A DNA stretch of 64,000 nt from Flavobacterium lacisediminis (GTDB taxonomy: Bacteria > Bacteroidota > Bacteroidia > Flavobacteriales > Flavobacteriaceae), in the NCBI RefSeq assembly GCF_025909975.1, contig NZ_JAPCIO010000005.1, forward strand, positions 62,001-126,000, in the 5' to 3' direction. The number at the start of each line of letters is the position of its first letter. The stretch's first letter is position 1. Below the pieces are notes generated by a model that worked only from the letters and a program-made list of their open reading frames with translations, was not told the origin of the DNA and did not search any database. The translations under genes and the position numbers were made by a program. Positions 53,754-63,549 of the stretch are shown piece after piece.

Positions 53754-56357
53754 TTATTTTACCAACTCATTTTGATTTCTGAACACTAAATTACCATCAA
53801 AACTATCTAATAATATAATGCTGTCAGTTGTTACTTTACCTGCTAAAATTTCTTTTGATAGTTGATTCAATACTTCACGTTGGATTACACGTTTTACTGG
53901 TCGCGCTCCAAATTGTGGATCGTAGCCTTTTTTAGCTAAATAGTCCACAGCTTCTTTGGTAGCATCCATTGTAATTTGTTGTTGTGCCAACATTTTAATC
54001 ACACTTTTCAATTGTAATCCCACAATTTCTTTGATGTTTTTATCAGTCAAAGGAGTGAACATTACAATTTCGTCAATACGATTGATAAACTCTGGTCGAA
54101 CAGTTTGTTTTAATAAGCCTAAGACTTCAGTTTTTGCTGCTTCGGTTGCTGCTTCAATTCCACCTTTTAAATTCTCGAATTTTTCTTGAATTATTTGGCT
54201 TCCCATATTTGAAGTCATAATGATAATCGTATTTTTGAAATCCGCAACACGACCTTTGTTATCCGTTAATCGCCCTTCATCTAAAACTTGTAATAAGATG
54301 TTGAAAGTGTCAGGATGTGCTTTTTCAATCTCATCTAGCAATACTACTGAATACGGTTTTCTTCGAACAGCTTCAGTCAATTGTCCACCTTCATCATAAC
54401 CTACATATCCAGGAGGCGCACCTACTAGTCGGCTAACTGCATGACGCTCTTGGTATTCACTCATATCGATACGCGTCATCGCATTTTCATCGTCGAATAA
54501 ATATTCGGCTAACGCTTTAGCTAATTCAGTTTTACCAACACCTGTTGTTCCTAAGAATAAGAAAGAACCAATTGGTTTTTTCATATCTTGTAAACCAGCG
54601 CGACTTCTACGAACAGCATCACTTACGGCTTCAATAGCTTCTTCTTGACCCACAACTCTTCGATGTAATTCTTCTTCTAAGCGAAGTAGTTTTTCACGTT
54701 CACCTTGAAGCATTTTCATTACAGGAATTCCAGTCCATTTGGCAACTACTTCTGCAATATCTTCACGAGTTACTTCTTCTTTAATTAAGGAAGTTCCAGC
54801 TTGATTTTCTAGTAATTGTGTTTGTAAAGCATCTAATCGTTCTTGTGCTTCTTTAATTTTTCCGTAACGAATTTCGGCTACTTTTCCATATTCACCATTG
54901 CGCTCGGCTTGTTCGGCTTCAATTTTGAAATCTTCTATTTCTAGTTTTACCGCTTGAATATTATCAACTACATCTTTCTCTGATTTCCATTTGGTGAAGA
55001 TTTCGTTGCGTTCTTCTTTTAGATTCGCTAAATCCAAACCTAAACCTTTCAATTTAGTTTCGTCATTTTCACGTTTAATCGCTTCCATTTCGATTTCTAA
55101 TTGCATGATTTTTCTATCCAAAACGTCTAATTCTTCAGGTTTTGAATTGATTTCCATTCGCAATTTTGAAGCCGCTTCGTCCATCAAGTCAATGGCTTTA
55201 TCTGGAAGAAAACGATTGGTAATATATCGTTGAGATAATTCCACAGCCGCAATAATAGCATCGTCTTTGATTCGCACTTTGTGATGCGTTTCGTATTTTT
55301 CTTTGATACCACGCAAAATCGAAATGGCACTTTCAGTATCAGGTTCATCGACCATTACTTTTTGGAAACGTCTTTCAAGCGCTTTGTCTTTTTCGAAATA
55401 TTTTTGATATTCATCTAGTGTTGTGGCGCCAATTGCACGCAATTCGCCACGAGCTAAAGCAGGTTTTAAAATGTTAGCTGCATCCATTGCACCTTCACCG
55501 CCTCCAGCACCAACTAAGGTGTGAATTTCATCTATAAAAAGCACGATATCACCTTCGGCAGAAGTTACTTCTTTAACTACCGCTTTTAGTCTTTCTTCAA
55601 ACTCTCCTTTGTACTTGGCACCAGCAATCAGTGCTCCCATATCTAGTGAGAATACGATTTTGTCTTTTAAATTTTCAGGTACGTCGCCATCTACAATTCG
55701 ATGTGCTAAACCTTCGGCAATGGCTGTTTTACCAACACCCGGTTCCCCAATTAACATAGGATTGTTTTTGGTTCTTCGAGTAAGAATTTGTAATACTCTA
55801 CGAATTTCTTCATCACGACCAATAACGGGATCTAATTTGCCATTTCTAGCTAAATCATTTAAATTTTTAGCGTATTTATTTAATGAATTATAGGTTTCTT
55901 CTGCAGAAGCTGAAGTAACTCTTTCACCTTTTCTAATTTCAGCAATTGCGGCTTCCAAACCTTTTTCAGTTACACTTTGGTCTTTTAAAATTTGTGCTAC
56001 TTTACTTTTCGATTTGAAAATAGCTAATAATAAATGTTCGATAGAAACATATTCATCGTTCATTTTTTTAGCAATGATTTCGGCTTCAGTTAAAGTTGAC
56101 GAAGCACTTCGTGAGAACATTAAATCGCTTCCTGAAACTTTTGGAAAACTCTGAATCGTGCTGTCTAATACTTTTTTGAAAAGATCAACGTTAACGTTTA
56201 ATTTTTTCAAAATGAAAGGTGTAACGTTTTCGTCTACTTCTAAAATTCCTTTAAATATATGTTCGTTTTCAAGCTGTTGGTGCCCAAAACTTTGCGCAAT
56301 TTGCTGTGCTTGTTGCAATGCTTCTTGCGATTTGATTGTGAATTTGTTGATGTTCAT
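53754..56357 (-). CDS. clpB: ATP-dependent disaggregase ClpB
   Basis: An 867-residue AAA+ chaperone that works with DnaK to dissolve protein aggregates. Clp N domain (1-145), first AAA domain with GEPGVGKT (about 206-213), a long middle coiled-coil (about 410-530) with the Lys/Glu-rich pattern typical of ClpB rather than ClpA/C, and a second AAA domain with [10 protein letters not shown] (about 605) and [18 protein letters not shown]-type pore loop GYVGYDEG is present. The upstream region holds a TGTCA-AAA-TGACA palindrome and a second, similar site 42 bases away, plausibly a stress operator. Confidence 0.96.
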   Translation of the reverse strand: MNINKFTIKSQEALQQAQQIAQSFGHQQLENEHIFKGILEVDENVTPFILKKLNVNVDLFKKVLDSTIQSFPKVSGSDLMFSRSASSTLTEAEIIAKKMNDEYVSIEHLLLAIFKSKSKVAQILKDQSVTEKGLEAAIAEIRKGERVTSASAEETYNSLNKYAKNLNDLARNGKLDPVIGRDEEIRRVLQILTRRTKNNPMLIGEPGVGKTAIAEGLAHRIVDGDVPENLKDKIVFSLDMGALIAGAKYKGEFEERLKAVVKEVTSAEGDIVLFIDEIHTLVGAGGGEGAMDAANILKPALARGELRAIGATTLDEYQKYFEKDKALERRFQKVMVDEPDTESAISILRGIKEKYETHHKVRIKDDAIIAAVELSQRYITNRFLPDKAIDLMDEAASKLRMEINSKPEELDVLDRKIMQLEIEMEAIKRENDETKLKGLGLDLANLKEERNEIFTKWKSEKDVVDNIQAVKLEIEDFKIEAEQAERNGEYGKVAEIRYGKIKEAQERLDALQTQLLENQAGTSLIKEEVTREDIAEVVAKWTGIPVMKMLQGEREKLLRLEEELHRRVVGQEEAIEAVSDAVRRSRAGLQDMKKPIGSFLFLGTTGVGKTELAKALAEYLFDDENAMTRIDMSEYQERHAVSRLVGAPPGYVGYDEGGQLTEAVRRKPYSVVLLDEIEKAHPDTFNILLQVLDEGRLTDNKGRVADFKNTIIIMTSNMGSQIIQEKFENLKGGIEAATEAAKTEVLGLLKQTVRPEFINRIDEIVMFTPLTDKNIKEIVGLQLKSVIKMLAQQQITMDATKEAVDYLAKKGYDPQFGARPVKRVIQREVLNQLSKEILAGKVTTDSIILLDSFDGNLVFRNQNELVK

Positions 56358-56427
56358 ATTCTTAATTAATCCTTTTAGTGAGTTGTTTGATATGGATTAT
56401 TCAATATATGTTCCAATTCATATAAGA

Positions 56428-56482
56428 TGTCAAAATGTCTTTAATTTAAGTGTTTTAATCTTGTTTTAATGTCAAAATGACA
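56428..56482 (-). promoter_or_regulatory. Paired palindromic sites upstream of clpB
   Basis: TGTCA-AAA-TGACA (56470-56482) is a perfect palindrome with 5-bp arms; TGTCA-AAA-TGTCT (56428-56440) is a near copy. Their starts are 42 bases apart, four helical turns. They lie 71-125 bases upstream of the clpB ATG, where an operator or activator site would sit. Confidence 0.5.
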
Positions 56483-56524
56483 CTGTTTTTTGATTTTTCT
56501 TACTTTAAAAGACACATAAAGATA

Positions 56525-56555
56525 CAAAAAAAGACAGTATGTGATGATACTGTCT
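56525..56555 (-). terminator. Rho-independent terminator after the TPR-like lipoprotein
   Basis: On the minus strand AGACAGTAT, loop CATCAC, ATACTGTCT, then seven T. Confidence 0.85.
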
Positions 56556-56577
56556 TCTGTTAATTAAGTTATAAAAT

Positions 56578-57759
56578 TTACCTTCTAAACTTATTGTTTG
56601 TGATAATTCCTTTGAGTTTAGCTTTTAAATCTTCACCTGTATCGTAAACCATTTGTTCATTACTTGGGAATGGAACAGCTCTTCTGTCAAAATATTGGTA
56701 ATAATTTTCTTCACAAGCGCGTTTGTCTCCGTTATAGTTAGCGTAGATGTAATCAAAAATAAATTCGCTTGTTACTGGGAAAGCATCAATTAATTGATTG
56801 GTTCTAAAATCAATATAATCTACTTTCGCGGTTACTTGACATGATTTGAATTGGGTAAATTCATAAATACTAACTGTAATAGTTTTCATGTTGTCCACTT
56901 TAATTGGATTTCCTAAACTATCTTTTACTACATTTCCGTTGGCATCTAAAAGTGTTTTAATACCATCTTTGATTTGTTTTTCTTTCACAAATTGTTTTTC
57001 TCTCACTTGTTCTGGAGAGATATTGATTTGTCTGAAATTTACAATCATACCAAAATCGTAATTGATATTTTTCTGTTTGTTGTTGTGATAAACAGTCCAT
57101 TTATCATTGATTCCATAGGTGCTAAAATCCAATAAATCGTCTTGTAAACGTTTTGGAATAACCATATTAGTCTCGTTTTTTGTATATACATGAACAAAAT
57201 CAGTTCCTTTAAATTGCGCTTCATCCATTAAGGCACGAACGTCTTTATAATTAGGATTTAATTTATCTAAATACGCTAAATCATCGTAAGCTTGTCTGAA
57301 ATCCATTTTGTTTCTTGAAGTCATTAATTTTTTAGCATTGGCATATAAAAAACCAGATAGATTATTTTTACTACTAATTAACTCATCCGAATAATCATCC
57401 ATTGGAAAAATAGCATTTCTACCTTCTTTAATTAATTGTAAAGGTAAAATTGGTTTAATTCTTTCTTGGCGATTGTGTAATTGTGTGTAAAGATTAAATA
57501 TTCTTTCGTAGTTTGTAGGATTGTTTTCTTTTATTAACAAATTCAACGATTCTAAATCGCGTTGTTTTGCTTTAGCAAAAGCTTCTTCTAGTAAGTAAAC
57601 ATAATCTTGGTTTCCTTTAGAGTTTTTATTAGTTCTTAAACCTTCTAAAGCTCTATTTATAGCGCCGTCATAATCGCCATTACTTAGCATAGATTGAGTT
57701 TGCTTCACCCCGCATGAAACAATTAATAACGATAAAAATAATAAGGTAATTTTTCTCAT
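56578..57759 (-). CDS. Lipoprotein with TPR-like N-terminal half, unknown function
   Basis: A 393-residue predicted lipoprotein: lipobox VSCG puts Cys16 at the acylated N-terminus. Residues 20-190 are helical with repeat-like hairpins (SNGDYDGAINRALEGLRTN) similar to TPR; residues 200-393 look like a beta-rich second domain. I do not recognise a family by name. It is a single-gene unit with a terminator, located between clpB and fumarylacetoacetase. A role in envelope biogenesis would be a guess. Confidence 0.72.
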   Translation of the reverse strand: MRKITLLFLSLLIVSCGVKQTQSMLSNGDYDGAINRALEGLRTNKNSKGNQDYVYLLEEAFAKAKQRDLESLNLLIKENNPTNYERIFNLYTQLHNRQERIKPILPLQLIKEGRNAIFPMDDYSDELISSKNNLSGFLYANAKKLMTSRNKMDFRQAYDDLAYLDKLNPNYKDVRALMDEAQFKGTDFVHVYTKNETNMVIPKRLQDDLLDFSTYGINDKWTVYHNNKQKNINYDFGMIVNFRQINISPEQVREKQFVKEKQIKDGIKTLLDANGNVVKDSLGNPIKVDNMKTITVSIYEFTQFKSCQVTAKVDYIDFRTNQLIDAFPVTSEFIFDYIYANYNGDKRACEENYYQYFDRRAVPFPSNEQMVYDTGEDLKAKLKGIITNNKFRR

Positions 57760-57776
57760 AAAATTTGAAATTTAGG

Positions 57777-57784
57777 CAAATATA
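57777..57784 (-). promoter_or_regulatory. Candidate -7 element (TATATTTG) for the lipoprotein gene
   Basis: The minus-strand octamer TATATTTG lies 17 bases before the ATG at 57759. The -33 is not visible. The remaining roughly 120 bases up to the fahA terminator hold nothing I can identify. Confidence 0.4.
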
Positions 57785-57903
57785 GAATTTTTTTGTAGCT
57801 ATTTGCTTCGTCAGTTTGCTTTTTTAAAGTACATGACCTGCTGGCTATTCTATCTTTGTTGTTTTTGAGGTAAAGACAAAAAGGATGCCATTTCATTTGG
57901 ACA

Positions 57904-57938
57904 ATAAAAAAAACTCCGAAAATTGACTTTCGGAGTTT
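57904..57938 (-). terminator. Rho-independent terminator of the fumarylacetoacetase gene
   Basis: On the minus strand AAACTCCGAAA and TTTCGGAGTTT pair around a short loop and run into eight T. Confidence 0.88.
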
Positions 57939-57960
57939 GTATTATTGTATGTAATGATTT

Positions 57961-59247
57961 TTAGAATTTCAAATCAATAGCGGGTAATAATTTGCTTGAA
58001 ACTTCTCCAAAACCAATTCTAAGATTTCCTTTTTGGCAAAATCCTCTCACAATAACAGTGTCGTTATCATTAATGAATTTTCTTTCAGTACCATCTTTTA
58101 AGGTTAAAGGTTTTTGTCCACCCCATGTTAGCTCTAACATTGAACCGAATGAATCTTCAGTAGGACCAGAAATTGTTCCACTTCCCATCATGTCACCTGA
58201 ATTTACTCTACAACCATTTATGGTATGATGTGCTAATTGTTGTGCCATTGACCAATACATATATTTAAAGTTCGAACGCGAAACCACCGTCTCTTCTGAA
58301 TTTTCAGGTTTGATTATTACTTCTAAATTGATATCAAACGCTTTTTCTCCTTTTTGTTGTAAATATGGTAATGGTTCTGGAGATTGCTCAGGTCCTTTCA
58401 CTCTAAAAGGTTCTAAAGCATCCATAGTAACTATCCAAGGTGAAATTGATGAAGCAAAGTTTTTTGCTAAGAAAGGTCCAAGTGGCACATATTCCCATTT
58501 TTGAATATCACGCGCACTCCAATCGTTAAATAAAACCATTCCGAAGATGTGTTCTTCTGCTTCTTCAACTGGAATTGGTTCTCCCATTAAGTTTGCATCT
58601 GTAGTAATAAAAGCTGTTTCTAATTCAAAATCCACTAATCTAGAAGGTCCGAAAACAGGAGTTGTTTCTCCGTTTGGTAACGTTTGACCGTAAGGTCTGT
58701 GTACAGGAATACCTGAAGGCACAATCGTAGAACTTCTTCCGTGATAACCTACAGGAATGTGTAACCAGTTTGGTAATAAAGCGTTTTCTGGATCACGGAA
58801 CATTTTTCCTACGTTAGTAGCATGTTCTTTTGAACTGTAAAAATCGGTATAATCTCCAATTTGAACTGGTAAAAGCATTTCGATATCTTCTACTTTAAAG
58901 ATAACTACCTCGCGATGGTCTTTGTTGTCTCTTAGTGCTGGATTATTTTCATCGAAAAGTTCTGCTAAGCGATTTCGTACTAATCGCCATGTTTTTTTCC
59001 CGTCAGAAATAAAGTCATTAAGTGTGTCTTGCATGAACATATCATCTGTAAGTTCAATGCCTTCAAAATAACCTAATTGTTGTAAAGCACCCATATCAAT
59101 AGCGCAATTTCCAATTCGGGTTCCTATGGTGATAACATCTTCTTTTGTGATGAAAACCCCAAACGGAATATTTTGAATAGGAAAATCACAATTTTCGGGC
59201 ACATTTATCCACGATTTTCTATTTGGGTCGTTTGCTATATTTGGCAT
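57961..59247 (-). CDS. fahA: Fumarylacetoacetase
   Basis: A 428-residue hydrolase of tyrosine degradation that cleaves fumarylacetoacetate to fumarate and acetoacetate. The N-terminal SH3-like domain contains NCDFPIQNIPFGVF. The metal and catalytic residues follow in the FAH fold: HYGRSS (about 165), the Glu pair in VDFELETAFI, FNDWSARDIQKWE and SGDMMGSGTISGP. The other genes of homogentisate degradation are not in the window. Strong promoter, divergent from glyA. Confidence 0.95.
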   Translation of the reverse strand: MPNIANDPNRKSWINVPENCDFPIQNIPFGVFITKEDVITIGTRIGNCAIDMGALQQLGYFEGIELTDDMFMQDTLNDFISDGKKTWRLVRNRLAELFDENNPALRDNKDHREVVIFKVEDIEMLLPVQIGDYTDFYSSKEHATNVGKMFRDPENALLPNWLHIPVGYHGRSSTIVPSGIPVHRPYGQTLPNGETTPVFGPSRLVDFELETAFITTDANLMGEPIPVEEAEEHIFGMVLFNDWSARDIQKWEYVPLGPFLAKNFASSISPWIVTMDALEPFRVKGPEQSPEPLPYLQQKGEKAFDINLEVIIKPENSEETVVSRSNFKYMYWSMAQQLAHHTINGCRVNSGDMMGSGTISGPTEDSFGSMLELTWGGQKPLTLKDGTERKFINDNDTVIVRGFCQKGNLRIGFGEVSSKLLPAIDLKF

Positions 59248-59284
59248 AATTGTATTGTTAGTTTGTTGTTGAAAAATTATGAAT

Positions 59285-59315
59285 CAAATATAAAATTATC
59301 TAGCAATGTAACAAA
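59285..59315 (-). promoter_or_regulatory. fahA promoter, TTTG-N19-TATATTTG
   Basis: On the minus strand TTTG (59312-59315) and TATATTTG (59285-59292) are separated by exactly 19 bases: a perfect consensus. It shares the 112-base divergent region with glyA. Confidence 0.78.
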
Positions 59316-59324
59316 CCTTTTTTG

Positions 59325-59332
59325 TAATTTTG
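59325..59332 (+). promoter_or_regulatory. Candidate -7 element (TAATTTTG) for glyA
   Basis: TAATTTTG fits the consensus and lies 27 bases before the ATG; the -33 is poor. It overlaps neither the -7 nor the -33 of the divergent fahA promoter. Confidence 0.42.
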
Positions 59333-59359
59333 ACCTAATTTTAACGAATATTTATTGCA

Positions 59360-60634
59360 ATGCAACGCGACGAACAAATTTTTGACCTAATTCTTGATGA
59401 ACAAGACAGACAAATTCACGGAATTGAATTAATTGCTTCTGAAAACTTTGTAAGCGACCAAGTAATGGAAGCTGCAGGTTCATGTTTAACCAACAAATAT
59501 GCTGAAGGATATCCTGGTAAAAGATATTACGGAGGATGTGAAGTAGTAGATATTGTAGAACAAATTGCAATTGACAGAGCAAAAGCTTTGTTTGGTGCGG
59601 AATATGTTAACGTACAACCTCACTCAGGTTCACAGGCGAATACAGCTGTTTTTGCTGCTTGTTTGAAACCAGGTGATACTATTTTAGGATTTGATTTATC
59701 TCACGGAGGTCACTTAACACATGGTTCTCCAGTTAACTTTTCTGGAAAATTATACAATCCTGTGTTTTATGGAGTAGAAGAGGAGACAGGAGTATTGAAT
59801 TATGATAAAATTCAAGAAATAGCAACTGCAAACAAACCAAAAATGATTATTGCTGGAGCTTCGGCTTATTCTCGTGATATGGATTTTAAACGTTTCAGAG
59901 AAATTGCTGATAGCGTTGGCGCTTTATTATTAGCTGATATTTCACACCCTGCAGGTTTAATTGCAAAAGGTTTATTGAATGATCCAATTCCACATTGTCA
60001 TATTGTAACTACCACTACTCATAAGACATTAAGAGGTCCAAGAGGTGGAATGATTATGATGGGGAAAGATTTCGAAAATCCATGGGGATTAACTACTCCA
60101 AAAGGAGAAATTAGAATGATGTCTCATGTTTTAGATATGTCAGTTTTCCCTGGTAATCAAGGTGGACCTTTAATGCATATTATTGCAGCTAAGGCGGTTG
60201 CTTTTGGAGAATGTTTAACGGATGAGTTTTTCCGTTATGCTATGCAAGTGAAAAAAAATGCACAAGCAATGGCAGAAGCATTCAATAAAAGAGGATACAA
60301 ATTAATTTCAGGAGGTACAGATAACCACATGATGTTAATTGATTTAAGAAACAAAGGGATTTCAGGTAAAGATGCTGAAAACGCATTGGTAAAAGCAGAA
60401 ATTACAGTAAATAAAAACATGGTGCCATTTGATGATAAATCACCATTTGTTACTTCTGGTATTCGTGTGGGAACTCCAGCCATCACAACTCGTGGTTTAG
60501 TGGAAGAAGATATGGAAACGGTTGTAGCTTTAATCGACAAAGTATTAATGAATCATACTGACGAAGCTGTTTTAGAACAAGTAGCGGAAGAAGTAAATGA
60601 TTTAATGAGCGAAAGAGCAATGTTTGTATTTTAA
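59360..60634 (+). CDS. glyA: Serine hydroxymethyltransferase
   Basis: A 424-residue PLP enzyme that interconverts serine and glycine and charges tetrahydrofolate with one-carbon units. [11 protein letters not shown] and [15 protein letters not shown] are N-terminal signatures; [10 protein letters not shown] and [14 protein letters not shown] follow, the latter with the PLP-binding Lys. The C-terminal small domain has [11 protein letters not shown]. Single-gene unit with a bidirectional terminator. Confidence 0.97.
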   Translation: MQRDEQIFDLILDEQDRQIHGIELIASENFVSDQVMEAAGSCLTNKYAEGYPGKRYYGGCEVVDIVEQIAIDRAKALFGAEYVNVQPHSGSQANTAVFAACLKPGDTILGFDLSHGGHLTHGSPVNFSGKLYNPVFYGVEEETGVLNYDKIQEIATANKPKMIIAGASAYSRDMDFKRFREIADSVGALLLADISHPAGLIAKGLLNDPIPHCHIVTTTTHKTLRGPRGGMIMMGKDFENPWGLTTPKGEIRMMSHVLDMSVFPGNQGGPLMHIIAAKAVAFGECLTDEFFRYAMQVKKNAQAMAEAFNKRGYKLISGGTDNHMMLIDLRNKGISGKDAENALVKAEITVNKNMVPFDDKSPFVTSGIRVGTPAITTRGLVEEDMETVVALIDKVLMNHTDEAVLEQVAEEVNDLMSERAMFVF

Positions 60635-60650
60635 TCAAACATTATCCAAT

Positions 60651-60686
60651 AAAAAAACTCCTGACTAATCATCAGGAGTTTTTTGT
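60651..60686. terminator. Bidirectional terminator
   Basis: AAAAAAACTCCTGA, loop CTAATCA, TCAGGAGTTTTTT: 13-14 bp stem between convergent glyA and the M28 peptidase gene. Confidence 0.9.
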
Positions 60687-60703
60687 TTTTATAAAGTTCG
60701 GAT

Positions 60704-61729
60704 TTATTTTCCGTCTCTGTCTACTTTAATTCTTTCAGGACGATTGGCTAATTCCCAAGCTAAAGCAAAAGCTAATTGTGCTCGTTTTGCTAAAGCATCG
60801 TATTCAATTTTATCTGGAGTATCACTTGGTAAGTGATAATCTGCGTGGATTCCGTTAAAGAAGAAAATTGAAGGTATTCCTTTTTTAGCAAAGTTATAGT
60901 GGTCAGAACGGTAGTAAATTCTTTCTGGATCTTTTCTATCGTTGTATTTGTAATCTAATGTTAATTGCGTGTATTTAGTATTTGCTTCTTCGTTTATTGT
61001 ATGAAGTTCACTACTTAATCTGTCTGATCCAATTACATAAATATAATTGTTTGTTGCAGGGTGAAGTGTATCTCTTCTTCCTACCATGTCAATATTAATA
61101 TCTGCAATGGTATTTGCTAATGGGAATAAAGGATTTTCTGAATAATATCTTGAACCGTGTAAACCATGTTCTTCACCAGTAACGTGTAAGAATAAGATAG
61201 AGCGTTTTGGTCCGTGACCTTTTTTCTCTGCTTCTTTAAATGCTTGAGCAATTTCTAATAAAGCTACAGTTCCAGAACCATCATCATCGGCACCATTATA
61301 GATTTCACCATTTTTCATTCCCACGTGGTCGTAATGCGCAGAAATAACTAATACTTCATCTGGTTTTTCAGTACCTTTAATGAAAGCCCAAATGTTTTCT
61401 GAGTCATTTAATTTAGGAGCAAATCCTCTTTTCATAAATTCAGAAGGCACTTTTTGGTAAAAATCAGTTGCTCCTGGAGGAAAACTGATGCCCATTTTTT
61501 TGTATTCGCTAATTAAATATTCACCTGCCTTTTTTTGTCCAGGCTCACCTGTATTTCTTCCTTGCATTTCATCACCAGCAACAATATATAAGTGTTTGCT
61601 TAGTTCTTCTGCTTTAATTGTTGCAATATAAGTGCCTGCGTCTGCTGGAGTTTTTTGTGCTGTTTGCGCTGACGAACAGCTAGCAAGAAGCATCGTTAAA
61701 ATGGCACCTGAAAACATTATTTTTTTCAT
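60704..61729 (-). CDS. M28-family metallopeptidase lipoprotein
   Basis: A 341-residue predicted lipoprotein (lipobox LASC, Cys18) with a zinc peptidase domain. Metal ligands appear in order: SAHYDHVG, NGADDDGSG, the catalytic Glu pair in TGEEHGLHGS, VDMVGRRD and the final SDHYNF. M28 members are aminopeptidases or carboxypeptidases; a periplasmic or surface role in peptide scavenging is likely. The substrate is unknown. Confidence 0.92.
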   Translation of the reverse strand: MKKIMFSGAILTMLLASCSSAQTAQKTPADAGTYIATIKAEELSKHLYIVAGDEMQGRNTGEPGQKKAGEYLISEYKKMGISFPPGATDFYQKVPSEFMKRGFAPKLNDSENIWAFIKGTEKPDEVLVISAHYDHVGMKNGEIYNGADDDGSGTVALLEIAQAFKEAEKKGHGPKRSILFLHVTGEEHGLHGSRYYSENPLFPLANTIADINIDMVGRRDTLHPATNNYIYVIGSDRLSSELHTINEEANTKYTQLTLDYKYNDRKDPERIYYRSDHYNFAKKGIPSIFFFNGIHADYHLPSDTPDKIEYDALAKRAQLAFALAWELANRPERIKVDRDGK

Positions 61730-61760
61730 AGATAGAAGTTTGTTATGTTATTAGATAAAA

Positions 61761-61768
61761 CAAATATA
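61761..61768 (-). promoter_or_regulatory. Candidate -7 element (TATATTTG) for the M28 gene
   Basis: The minus-strand octamer TATATTTG lies 31 bases before the ATG; a TTTG occurs 14 bases upstream instead of 19, so the pair is not canonical. Confidence 0.35.
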
Positions 61769-61864
61769 ATCAGTTAGTAGCACAAATAGTTTTTTTATTA
61801 CAGTTTGTAAATAATTTTAACAAATTTTGAATATTTCTTTTATTTATTTCAAAGTAACAATGAG

Positions 61865-61872
61865 TACCTTTG
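61865..61872 (+). promoter_or_regulatory. Candidate -7 element (TACCTTTG) for selO
   Basis: TACCTTTG matches TAnnTTTG and ends 24 bases before the ATG; the -33 is weak. Confidence 0.45.
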
Positions 61873-61896
61873 TAGGGTTACGACACTAATTACTTT

Positions 61897-63456
61897 ATGA
61901 AATTACACTTAAACGATACTTTCAATCAGCAATTGCCTGCCGATTCAAATGTTTCAAATACAAGAAGACAAGTATTTGATGCTGCTTTTTCGTTTGTATC
62001 ACCTCGTGTTCCTTCAAAGCCTAAATTAATTCATGTTGCTGATGAGGTGGCTGAATTATTCGGGATTTCTAAAGCAGAAACACAATCTCTTGATTTTTTA
62101 AATTTGGTTTCAGGAAGTAGTGTTTATCCAGATTCAAAACCTTATGCCATGGCGTATGCTGGACATCAATTTGGGAATTGGGCAGGACAACTTGGTGATG
62201 GAAGAGCGATTAATTTGTTTGAAGTTTTACACAATAATCAGCGTTGGACATTACAATTGAAAGGAGCAGGGGAAACGCCTTATTCGAGAACAGCAGATGG
62301 TTTTGCCGTTTTACGTTCTTCTATTCGTGAGCATTTGTGTAGCGAAGCGATGTATTATTTGGGTGTACCAACCACTCGTTCGTTATCCTTGGTGACAACT
62401 GGTGACAAAGTTTTACGAGATGTTTTATACAACGGAAATGCCGCTTATGAAGATGGTGCAGTAGTGTGTAGAGTAGCTCCTTCGTTTATTCGATTCGGGA
62501 ATTTTCAATTGTTTGCTGCTCGTAAGGATATCAAGAATTTAAAGACATTAGCCGATTATACGATTCAGTATTTTTATCCTGAAATTACTGTTTCGGGAAA
62601 AGAAAAGTATTTGCAGTTTTATCAAGAAGTGGTGAATAGAACGGTGGAAATGGTGTTGCATTGGCAACGCGTTGGTTTTGTTCATGGTGTGATGAATACG
62701 GATAATATGTCGATTTTAGGATTAACTATTGATTACGGTCCGTATGGATGGTTGGAAGATTATGACCCAGATTGGACACCGAATACGACTGATGCAGAAG
62801 GCAGAAGATATCGCTTTAGAAACCAACCTGATATTGCTTTGTGGAATTTGGTACAACTTGGAAATGCTTTGTATCCGTTGATTGAAGATATTGCTTCGAT
62901 GGAACAAGTATTGAATAGTTACAGTCAGCAATTTGACAGTCAATTTCCGATACTGCAACAACAAAAGTTGGGTTTACTAGCGGAATATGATACTCCTTTT
63001 CAAGATGAATTAATTACTTTGTTAACTGCTTCAGAAACGGATATGACGATTTTCTATCGCAACTTGGCCAATGTAGTAAAAACAGATACTTCTGATGAAG
63101 CGTTAGCTAAAATTGCCTTAGCGTTTTACCAACCCGATAAAATTGTAGCGACATTAAAAACGAGTTGGTTGAATTGGATGGAATTGTATTTGGAGAAAAT
63201 TAAAGCAGAAGTTCTTTCAGATGAAGAACGAAAACAAGCTATGAATACCATTAATCCCAAATATGTGTTGCGAAATTATATGGCACAATTAGCCATTGAA
63301 GCCGCAGAGAAAGAAGATTATACGCTTATTGACGAATTATATACGTTGCTTAAAAATCCATACGACGAACAACCGCAATATGAAAAGTGGTTTGCCAAAC
63401 GACCAGACTGGGCGCGACATAAAGTTGGGTGTTCTATGTTGTCGTGTAGTTCTTAA
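61897..63456 (+). CDS. selO: SelO/YdiU family protein adenylyltransferase (Cys form)
   Basis: A 519-residue pseudokinase-fold enzyme that transfers AMP to Ser, Thr or Tyr of target proteins; in bacteria and mitochondria it is tied to the oxidative stress response. Family motifs: YAGHQFGNWAGQLGDGRA, LKGAGETPYSRTADGFAVLRSS, EHLCSEAMYYLGVPTTRSL, and the catalytic HGVMNTDNMSILG with IDYGPYGW. Residue 517, third from the C-terminus, is a Cys (SCSS), the position occupied by selenocysteine in animal SelO. A bacilliredoxin gene follows. Confidence 0.95.
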   Translation: MKLHLNDTFNQQLPADSNVSNTRRQVFDAAFSFVSPRVPSKPKLIHVADEVAELFGISKAETQSLDFLNLVSGSSVYPDSKPYAMAYAGHQFGNWAGQLGDGRAINLFEVLHNNQRWTLQLKGAGETPYSRTADGFAVLRSSIREHLCSEAMYYLGVPTTRSLSLVTTGDKVLRDVLYNGNAAYEDGAVVCRVAPSFIRFGNFQLFAARKDIKNLKTLADYTIQYFYPEITVSGKEKYLQFYQEVVNRTVEMVLHWQRVGFVHGVMNTDNMSILGLTIDYGPYGWLEDYDPDWTPNTTDAEGRRYRFRNQPDIALWNLVQLGNALYPLIEDIASMEQVLNSYSQQFDSQFPILQQQKLGLLAEYDTPFQDELITLLTASETDMTIFYRNLANVVKTDTSDEALAKIALAFYQPDKIVATLKTSWLNWMELYLEKIKAEVLSDEERKQAMNTINPKYVLRNYMAQLAIEAAEKEDYTLIDELYTLLKNPYDEQPQYEKWFAKRPDWARHKVGCSMLSCSS

Positions 63457-63457
63457 A

Positions 63458-63540
63458 TTGCTATAGGTTTTAAGCTATATGCAATACGCTTTTTAAATAA
63501 TATTCTTGCCAATAGCCTAGAGCTTATGGCATAAAGCAAA
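63458..63540. repeat. Imperfect dyad repeat between selO and ytxJ
   Basis: TTGCTATAGG...AAGCTATATGC (from 63458) resembles the reverse complement of GCCAATAGCC...TTATGGCATAAAGC (to 63540). It looks like a dispersed intergenic repeat; no T run follows. Confidence 0.4.
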
Positions 63541-63549
63541 TAAAAAAAT

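Noticed and set aside
56158..56469. Plus-strand open frame of 103 residues over the clpB start
   Set aside because: Mostly antisense to clpB; its tail crosses the putative clpB operator region; no homology seen.
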